From contig NZ_LGUF01000007.1 of NCBI RefSeq assembly GCF_001274725.1, positions 4,202,916 to 4,266,915 of the forward strand: DNA of 64,000 nt, in the 5' to 3' direction. Under the pieces are notes generated by a model. It was not told the DNA's origin and searched no databases. It worked only from the letters and a program-made list of their open reading frames with translations. The translations under genes were made by a program, and so were the position numbers. The DNA comes from Sporosarcina globispora (lineage in GTDB: Bacteria > Bacillota > Bacilli > Bacillales > Cytobacillaceae). How positions within the stretch are numbered: position 1 is the first letter of the stretch; every line of letters begins with the position of its first letter. This document shows, in pieces, positions 57,148 to 64,000 of this stretch.

Positions 57148-58410
57148 TTACAGGAAAAATCTCTGAATATCATTCCAAGTGACCACCAGCATTAATAGCA
57201 TTAAAAGGGCAAAACCTATAAAGTGGACCATTCCCTCTTTATGGCGGTCAATCGGCTTTCCTCTGACAGCCTCAACAGCAAAGAACATTAATCTTCCTCC
57301 ATCGAGAGCCGGTATTGGAAGCAGGTTCATAATTCCCAGATTAATACTTAGGATGCCTGCCCATTTCATTAAGTAATAGATACCAGATTTGGCTACTGTA
57401 TCTGTTGAAACGTAGATGCCTACCGGGCCTGACAATGCATCAATTGAAAACTGTCCAGTGACAAGCTTGCCAAGCATGACAAAGATTTCTTTTGTCCAGA
57501 AATAAGTTTCCTCGGCTCCATAGGTAATGGCTTTTAAAGGTGATTTCTCCATCGGGCTATAGACGCCGATAATTCCAATCTTTTCACCTTCAACATCCTG
57601 CACCTTTGGAGTAACCGGTATTGTAAGCTCCTGGCCGTTTCTTTCCACTAAAAACTCTAATTCTTCACTTGGACTCTGTCTAATGATCTCTACTACATCT
57701 GACCAGCTTGAAATTTCTGCTCCATCTACACTTTGAACCAAATCGCCTTCCTTAAGACCAGCTTCATAAGCCGCACCATCAGGCGTCAGCTTGCCCAGAG
57801 CAGGTTCATTAGTTGGAATTCCCTGCAATAAGGCTATAAGAACAAAAACGATAAAAGCCAGTACAAAATTCATCATAGGACCTGCGAAAATAGCCATTGT
57901 TCTCTGACCCAATGTCTTTGATGCGAATTGACGGTCATACGGGGCAATAAGCGTTTCAGTTCCACCCTCAACCAGTACAGCTGAGCGGCTGATTTTAAAC
58001 ACTTGAATGGACTCATCCTCTTCGCCCTCAACAAATCCTTTAATTTCAAGGGCATGTTCAATATCAGCATCTTCAACTTCAACAATCCGTGCATCAGGAT
58101 ATTTATCTTTATTGTTTAAAATAATCTTGCTTACTTCCTCGTTATCATCAAGGATCAAGCCGATGCGATAGCCAGGTTTGATTTCCACCATTTCAGGATC
58201 TTCACCGGCCATGCGCACAAATCCGCCTATTGGCAGAAGTCGAATCGTATAAACCGTTTCATCTTTTTTAAATGAAAACACTTTAGGACCGAATCCAATA
58301 GCAAACTCGCGGCAAAGAATTCCTGCTCTTTTTGCAAATATTAAATGTCCCAGTTCATGGAAAAATACCAGTGCCCCAAAAATAACAATAAAGGCTATTA
58401 CTGTACTCAA
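57148..58410 (-). CDS. rseP: Site-2 metalloprotease RseP (RasP)
   Basis: An intramembrane zinc protease of 420 residues that clears cleaved anti-sigma factors, signal peptides and FtsL. FHELGHLIFA gives the HExxH site in the first helix, and NLLPIPALDGGRL the LDG motif in the C-terminal membrane core. Between them lies an enlarged region of acidic sequence (about residues 70-130) and a PDZ domain (GLKEGDLVQSVDGAEI). It follows dxr. Confidence 0.95.
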   Translation of the reverse strand: MSTVIAFIVIFGALVFFHELGHLIFAKRAGILCREFAIGFGPKVFSFKKDETVYTIRLLPIGGFVRMAGEDPEMVEIKPGYRIGLILDDNEEVSKIILNNKDKYPDARIVEVEDADIEHALEIKGFVEGEEDESIQVFKISRSAVLVEGGTETLIAPYDRQFASKTLGQRTMAIFAGPMMNFVLAFIVFVLIALLQGIPTNEPALGKLTPDGAAYEAGLKEGDLVQSVDGAEISSWSDVVEIIRQSPSEELEFLVERNGQELTIPVTPKVQDVEGEKIGIIGVYSPMEKSPLKAITYGAEETYFWTKEIFVMLGKLVTGQFSIDALSGPVGIYVSTDTVAKSGIYYLMKWAGILSINLGIMNLLPIPALDGGRLMFFAVEAVRGKPIDRHKEGMVHFIGFALLMLLMLVVTWNDIQRFFL

Positions 58411-58506
58411 GTTTTAACCACCTTTTTTTAGAGGTTGTTCAAATGCCACAGGTGAGTGTTAGTGAAAGTTATTCCGGCTGTCACCCTTCAGCAATTGAAC
58501 ACAAGC

Positions 58507-59649
58507 TTATAGAAGCGAGTTAACATATTTCCTTGTTTCCAAATCTGTTTCCCGGATCTCATCAAGACTTGGATTTGAAATAATGTCATGGCTGCCCAAT
58601 GCTCTTTCGATGAAATCTTCTATTTGCAGGAAGGTAATCTTTCCATCTAAGAATGCAGCAACAGCAGCTTCATTTGCTGCATTTAATACGGCTGGCATAG
58701 ATCCGCCAGCTTTTCCGGCCTCATAGGCAAACTTCAGGCAGCGGAAACGTTCAAAGTCCATTTCTGCAAAGTGAAGCTTACCAATTTCAGCAAGATTCAG
58801 CCGGTGTGCTGTTCGCAGCGGCAGCCTGTCTGGATAAGTTAAAGCATACTGAATAGGTACTCTCATATCAGGGGTGCCAAGCTGTGCGATTACACTGCTG
58901 TCATGGTATTCCACCATGGAATGGATAATGCTTTCTTTATGGAGAAGGACATCTATTTTACTGTAATCCATAGAGAAAAGCCAATGTGCCTCAATTACTT
59001 CAAGTCCCTTATTCATCATAGTGGCTGAATCAATGGTTATTTTTGCTCCCATTGACCAATTCGGATGATTAAGCGCCTCCTCAACTGTAACATTTTCTAA
59101 TTCCTTGCGGGAACGGTCTCTGAAGCTTCCTCCAGAAGCTGTCAGAATGAGCCTTTCGATATTTTTCTCTATTTCCCCCTGCAGAGATTGAAAAATTGCA
59201 GAGTGTTCACTGTCTACGGGAAGAAGCATTACACCATTTCGCTTCGCTGCTTCCATAACCAAATGGCCGGCAGTCACAAGTGTTTCTTTATTTGCGATGG
59301 CAATTGTCTTCTTTTCCTCAATCGCCTGCAATGTGGAATCAAGTCCTATGCTGCCTAAAACTGCATTAACTAATATGTCAGATTTCGGATAAACAGCTAC
59401 TTCTATCAAACCTTCATGTCCATATGTAAATGTTATGCCGGGAAACTCAGCTTTAAGAGTCTCAGCAGAACTTTTTTCTGAAAGTGAGACAAGGTCAGGT
59501 TGAAAGTCACGGATAATTTTCCGGGCAAGATCTATATTTCTGCCTGCAGACATGGCCGCGAGCTTAAATTCCTCAGGGTGTTCCTTTATTATATCCAGAG
59601 TCTGGGTACCAATTGACCCTGTTGCACCCATTAAACTGATATGTTTCAT
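58507..59649 (-). CDS. dxr: 1-deoxy-D-xylulose-5-phosphate reductoisomerase
   Basis: The first committed enzyme of the MEP isoprenoid pathway, 380 residues. [11 protein letters not shown] is the NADPH loop, then [10 protein letters not shown] and SGGSFRD; the C-terminal substrate-binding part contains [10 protein letters not shown]. It supplies precursors for UppS in the same cluster. The gap to cdsA contains repeat copy 2. Confidence 0.97.
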   Translation of the reverse strand: MKHISLMGATGSIGTQTLDIIKEHPEEFKLAAMSAGRNIDLARKIIRDFQPDLVSLSEKSSAETLKAEFPGITFTYGHEGLIEVAVYPKSDILVNAVLGSIGLDSTLQAIEEKKTIAIANKETLVTAGHLVMEAAKRNGVMLLPVDSEHSAIFQSLQGEIEKNIERLILTASGGSFRDRSRKELENVTVEEALNHPNWSMGAKITIDSATMMNKGLEVIEAHWLFSMDYSKIDVLLHKESIIHSMVEYHDSSVIAQLGTPDMRVPIQYALTYPDRLPLRTAHRLNLAEIGKLHFAEMDFERFRCLKFAYEAGKAGGSMPAVLNAANEAAVAAFLDGKITFLQIEDFIERALGSHDIISNPSLDEIRETDLETRKYVNSLL

Positions 59650-59664
59650 AGTCTCCTCCTATTA

Positions 59665-59764
59665 GAAAAGCGGAAGCGCCTAGCCGGCCCCCAACAAGTG
59701 TTGGCTTTTTAAAATAATCTGTTTGACAACTCTAGGTGGCAGGCGCTGGAGCTAGACAGTTATC
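59665..59764 (-). repeat. Dispersed intergenic repeat, copy 2 (dxr-cdsA gap)
   Basis: The minus strand begins GATAACTGTCTAGCTCCAG (59764) and ends GGCGCTTCCGCTTTTC (59665), 100 bases. Compared with copy 1 (50015-50090) the ends match and the centre is replaced. This copy has CAACACTTGTTGG in the centre, itself a hairpin. Confidence 0.75.
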
Positions 59765-59802
59765 ATCTATTATTCAGATGTACACTATTCTGGCCAATTG
59801 AT

Positions 59803-60597
59803 TTACAGCAAGTGAAAAAAGTGGAGCAACGGCAGAACAAATAATAAGCTGTCAAAACGGTCCAGAATCCCGCCATGGCCAGGCAGAATATTTCCTGAGT
59901 CTTTTACATTATAATGACGCTTTAATGCTGATTCTACTAAATCCCCTATTTGCCCAAACGCTGACAGGATGGCTGTAATCACTAATAATCCCAGCAGGGA
60001 CTCATCAATATCTGTGAAGATAATAAATAATACAGCCACTGCAAGAGCACAGACTACACCGCCAAGTGACCCTTCCACAGTCTTATTGGGGCTAATTTCA
60101 GGCCAAAGCTTCTTCTTTCCCATTGCTTTCCCTATAAAGTAGGCGCCTGAATCTGTTGCCCAAATAAGGAATAATGCAAAAAAGAGATATGTCAGACCTT
60201 GATCAGCGAAGCGGGTCTCCATAAAATAATAGAACCCAATGCCAACATATAAGGTAGACATTATGGAAAAAGCTACATCATCAAAAGTAAATTTATTTTT
60301 TGTTGCGACTGTATACGTTAAGAAAAGAAGCACTCCAAAAAGAGCTACCTCAATTTTTGTATAATTCAAATCATCCAGGATTGGCTGAAATTCTTTAGGC
60401 AAAAGGAAAGCCCACAATAATAGTAAAGAAATAATGCCTGGAATCGAGAATATGCTTAAATTTCTCATTTTCAATAATTCATATAATGCAATGGATGCCA
60501 GCAAGTATGCAAGGATGATGATTGGCATTCCTCCATAGATAATTACAGGCAGGAGGACTGCTCCAAATATAATTGCTGTGATAATTCGCTGCTTCAT
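59803..60597 (-). CDS. cdsA: Phosphatidate cytidylyltransferase
   Basis: It makes CDP-diacylglycerol, used by PgsA (13419-13997). A polytopic membrane protein of 264 residues. The CTP-transferase signature is at the C-terminus: KRHYNVKDSGNILPGHGGILD. It follows uppS by 17 bases. Confidence 0.96.
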   Translation of the reverse strand: MKQRIITAIIFGAVLLPVIIYGGMPIIILAYLLASIALYELLKMRNLSIFSIPGIISLLLLWAFLLPKEFQPILDDLNYTKIEVALFGVLLFLTYTVATKNKFTFDDVAFSIMSTLYVGIGFYYFMETRFADQGLTYLFFALFLIWATDSGAYFIGKAMGKKKLWPEISPNKTVEGSLGGVVCALAVAVLFIIFTDIDESLLGLLVITAILSAFGQIGDLVESALKRHYNVKDSGNILPGHGGILDRFDSLLFVLPLLHFFHLL

Positions 60598-60614
60598 TCA
60601 ATTTTTCAACACCT

Positions 60615-61394
60615 TTATTGTACTCCCCCAAAACGCCTTTGGCGGCTTTGGTATACTTCGATTGCTTCGAGCATTTGCTCTTCATTGAAATCCGGCCACA
60701 ATACATCTGTAAACCAGAATTCAGTGTATGCAAGCTGCCAAAGCATAAAATTGCTTAATCTGATTTCACCGCTTGTACGAATCAGCAGATCAGGATCCTG
60801 CAGACCACCCGTCATGAGGTACGAAGAGAATTTTTCTTCATTCAATTCGTTTTCATCCATTATACCACTTTTGCAATCATTTAAGACATGCTTGACGGCT
60901 TCGAGTATTTCGGCTCTGCTTCCATAATTAAGTGCAAAGTTCAACACTAGGCCGGTGTTATTTTTTGTCTCTTCCATCGCTTTGGAGACTGCATTGCGGG
61001 TATGAGCAGGCAAGTGGTCAAAATAACCAATCATTCTTACTTGCACATTCTCCTCTACCAGTTCTGGCAGGAAAGTGCCCAGAAACTCCTCAGGCAGTTT
61101 CATAAGAAAGTCCACTTCCATTTTAGGCCTTTTCCAGTTTTCAGTAGAGAATGCATATAAAGTTAAAGTCTTCACTCCAATTTCGTTGGCGAATTTGGTG
61201 ATTTTTCGGACAACCTTCATTCCTTCATGATGGCCGGCAATTCTTGGAAGGGCTCTTTTTCTTGCCCATCTTCCATTCCCATCCATAATAATGGCAACAT
61301 GCTCAGGAATTTGCAATTCTTTTATTTTTTCTACTCTCTCTCGGAGATCGGAAGAACTGTTTTGAGACTTCCATAACTTCATTTTATCAAACAT
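60615..61394 (-). CDS. uppS: Undecaprenyl diphosphate synthase
   Basis: A cis-prenyltransferase of 259 residues that makes the lipid carrier for wall polymers. AIIMDGNGRWARKR is the substrate-binding motif; YAFSTENWKRP, LNYGSRAE and PDLLIRTSGEIRLSNF follow. It lies in the frr-uppS-cdsA-dxr order typical of bacilli. Confidence 0.97.
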   Translation of the reverse strand: MFDKMKLWKSQNSSSDLRERVEKIKELQIPEHVAIIMDGNGRWARKRALPRIAGHHEGMKVVRKITKFANEIGVKTLTLYAFSTENWKRPKMEVDFLMKLPEEFLGTFLPELVEENVQVRMIGYFDHLPAHTRNAVSKAMEETKNNTGLVLNFALNYGSRAEILEAVKHVLNDCKSGIMDENELNEEKFSSYLMTGGLQDPDLLIRTSGEIRLSNFMLWQLAYTEFWFTDVLWPDFNEEQMLEAIEVYQSRQRRFGGVQ

Positions 61395-61447
61395 AAGACT
61401 ACTCCTTTAAAATAGGTTAATCCTCCGATAAAAGATAAAGTGAAACT

Positions 61448-61480
61448 TCAATCAGTGGGGGCTTTTTCCCCGCTGATTGA
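61448..61480 (-). promoter_or_regulatory. Long hairpin in uppS leader
   Basis: TCAATCAGCGGGG pairs with CCCCACTGATTGA (one G-U), 7-base loop, 54 bases before the uppS ATG. No U-run follows on either strand. It could be an RNA stability element or a protein-binding leader. Confidence 0.45.
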
Positions 61481-61698
61481 TAGTTGAAATTCGGTCATAA
61501 TATCTTTTAGAGATTATTCTAATGGCAAAATTATGATATGCCTCTTTCCGCATGATAATATCATACCAAAATTAATGAAATATATCTCTATAAAAGAGTA
61601 TGTTAGCAGTAACTTAATTTAGGAAAGGAAGGCTTGCATTTCTGCAGAGCCAGCGTAAAAACACATGATAAAATTATGTATGCTCGCAAAGAGTAAAA

Positions 61699-61720
61699 AA
61701 CCCCCTATTGATAGAGGGTT
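61699..61720 (-). terminator. Terminator after frr
   Basis: A 10-bp stem (AACCCTCTAT/ATAGGGGGTT, one G-U) with a 2-base apex, then TTTTT on the minus strand. Confidence 0.9.
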
Positions 61721-61736
61721 CTCACTATAGAGTAAA

Positions 61737-62293
61737 TTAGACTGCAAGAATTTCTTTTTCTTTTTCTTTTGTTATTTCGTCAATCTTGCTGATGTGGTCA
61801 TCAGTAAGTTTTTGAATGTCATCAGAAAAACCGCGAAGATCATCTTCTGTGATCTCTCCATTTTTCTCAAGCTTTTTAAGGTCATCATTTGCATCGCGGC
61901 GAACATTGCGGATAGCAACTTTTGCGTCTTCTGATTCCTTTTTAACAACCTTAACAAGTTCTTTGCGTCGCTCTTCAGTAAGCTGAGGAATAGCCAGTCT
62001 GATTACGCTGCCGTCATTTGACGGATTTAAGCCGATATCAGATTTAAGGATTGCCTTTTCTATTTCTCCAAGAATGGATTTGTCATAAGGAGTAATCACT
62101 AAAAGGCGTGCTTCAGGAGCTGACACACCAGCAAGCTGGTTAACAGGAGTCGGCGCACCATAGTAATCAACATTGATACGATCAAGCAATGAAGCATTTG
62201 CCTTACCAGCACGGATGCTCGCAAGCTCCCTTGTATAAGCTGAAATTGCTTTAGTCATTCTTTCTTTTGCATCTGCAATAACTTGTTTTGGCA

Positions 62294-62294
<1 letters not shown>
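61737..62294 (-). CDS. frr: Ribosome recycling factor
   Basis: A 185-residue RRF that splits post-termination ribosomes with [22 protein letters not shown] and the [15 protein letters not shown] segment are canonical. The ATG overlaps the pyrH stop by one base (TAATG). Confidence 0.98.
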
Positions 62295-63139
<845 letters not shown>

Positions 63140-63157
63140 TTAATTATTATTCAAAAA

Positions 63158-64000
63158 TTACTTCTTAACTTGGTTCATTACTTCTTCAGCGAAGTTGTCT
63201 TCACGCTTTTCAATGCCTTCTCCAACTTCATAGCGAACGAACTCACGGATTTTTCCGCCTTTAGATTCAACGAATTTGCCTACTTTTTGATCAGGGTTCT
63301 TAACGAAAGCCTGGTCGTTAACGCAAACATCTTCAAAATACTTTCCTAGGCGGCCTTCAACCATCTTAGCAACGATGTTTTCTGGCTTGCCTTCGTTAAG
63401 AGCTTGCTGAGTCAATACTTGGCGCTCACGCTCTACTTCATCCTGTGATACTTCATCACGAGAAACATATTTAGGGTTTAGGGCAGCAATATGCATAGAA
63501 ACATCTTTCGCTGCATCTTCGTCAGTAGTTCCTTCAAGAACTGTTAACACACCAATGCGTCCGCCCATGTGAAGGTACGCACCGAAAGCGTCATTATCAG
63601 TTTTTGTTTTAATTTCGAAGCGGCGAAGAGAAAGCTTTTCACCGATTTTAGCAATTGCACTGTTGATGTGAGATTCTAAAGTAGCACCGTTAGCCATTGT
63701 CTGGCCAGCAGCTTCTTCTACTGAAGCAGGCTTGTTAGCAAGCAAATGTTCAGCGATTTCTTTTACAAGAGTCTGGAAACCTTCGTTCTTAGCAACGAAA
63801 TCTGTTTCAGAGTTAACTTCAAGGATAACTGCTTCGTTTCCGTCCACCTTAACAGTAGTAAGACCTTCTGCAGCAATACGGTCACCTTTCTTAGCAGCTT
63901 TTGCGATTCCTTTTTCACGAAGGAAGTCGATTGCTTTTTCCATGTCGCCATCAGTTTCCTGAAGCGCTTTTTTGCAGTCCATCATGCCTGCGCCTGTTTT
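63158..64000 (-). CDS. tsf: Elongation factor Ts (5' end outside window)
   Basis: The EF-Tu nucleotide-exchange factor. The frame runs through the right edge ([13 protein letters not shown] at 64000), so an apparent ATG at 63985 is internal and about 18 N-terminal residues are missing. The core [13 protein letters not shown] and a C-terminal [17 protein letters not shown] region are canonical. 281 codons are visible. Confidence 0.97.
   Translation of the reverse strand, partial: KTGAGMMDCKKALQETDGDMEKAIDFLREKGIAKAAKKGDRIAAEGLTTVKVDGNEAVILEVNSETDFVAKNEGFQTLVKEIAEHLLANKPASVEEAAGQTMANGATLESHINSAIAKIGEKLSLRRFEIKTKTDNDAFGAYLHMGGRIGVLTVLEGTTDEDAAKDVSMHIAALNPKYVSRDEVSQDEVERERQVLTQQALNEGKPENIVAKMVEGRLGKYFEDVCVNDQAFVKNPDQKVGKFVESKGGKIREFVRYEVGEGIEKREDNFAEEVMNQVKK

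Larger units (their letters stand above)
61395..61736. other. 342-base intergenic region uppS-frr
   Basis: No gene is supported. A 13-bp hairpin lies close to uppS (61448-61480) and the frr terminator at 61699-61720. A uppS promoter is presumably between them; none is compelling. Confidence 0.7.

Noticed and set aside
63158-63985. tsf starting at ATG 63985
   Set aside because: The frame continues to the edge with KTGAG before MMDC, matching internal EF-Ts sequence, so the true start lies outside the window.

Overview
The window is a low-GC, AT-rich Firmicute chromosome segment. Gene order and protein sequences match the ricA-miaB...recA...spoVF...pnp...infB-nusA-polC-proS...pyrH-tsf block of Bacillaceae. 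Sporulation genes (spoVS, spoIIIE, dpaA/dpaB, ylxY, ymxH, mlpA) mark an endospore former. It resembles Bacillus or Cytobacillus sensu lato more than strict B. subtilis, because a nucleoside ABC transporter sits between ymfC and ymfF, and korAB and an M19 dipeptidase lie next to spoVS. Almost everything is on the minus strand. Only the first ~800 bases carry plus-strand coding.

Layout. 1-800: a small plus-strand two-gene cassette of unknown function that looks decayed (one internal frameshift, one lost start codon). 890-5780: ricA, miaB, korB, korA. 6070-10410: M19 dipeptidase, spoVS (with a sigma-H-type promoter), ymdB, rny. 10830-20310: recA (with a LexA box), cinA, pgsA, rodZ, ymfK, ymfJ, ymfI, ymfH, ymfF, then a GGDEF-domain remnant. 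20330-26010: nucleoside ABC transporter (two permeases, ATPase, BMP lipoprotein) with a GntR regulator, a palindromic operator candidate and two cre-like sites. 26440-40190: spoIIIE, ylzJ, tepA, rnjB, dapA, dapG, asd, dpaB, dpaA, ymxH, mlpA, ylxY. 40370-63020: pnp, rpsO, ribC, truB, rbfA, ylxP, infB, ylxQ, rnpM, nusA, rimP, polC, proS, rseP, dxr, cdsA, uppS, frr, pyrH. Minus-strand tsf runs off the right edge.

Functional themes: translation and RNA metabolism (tsf, frr, proS, rimP, nusA, infB, rbfA, truB, rpsO, pnp, rnjB, rny, miaB); envelope precursors and proteolysis (pyrH is nucleotide supply; uppS, cdsA, dxr, rseP, pgsA, rodZ); the aspartate-to-dipicolinate route (asd, dapG, dapA, dpaA, dpaB), which joins diaminopimelate synthesis to spore dipicolinate; and DNA maintenance (polC, recA, spoIIIE).

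No rRNA or tRNA genes, CRISPR arrays, insertion sequences or prophage genes were seen. I found no clearly new multi-gene system. The most novel-looking items are non-coding or decaying: the left-edge cassette with its structured leader, three degenerate ~51-56 bp tandem units between rnjB and dapA, a branched inverted-repeat element between dapG and dapA, two copies of a dispersed intergenic repeat (50.0 and 59.7 kb), a 20-nt-phased GCGA array upstream of ymdB/spoVS, and the GGDEF remnant. Start codons were chosen from Shine-Dalgarno (SD) placement and remembered homologue N-termini; no searches were run.
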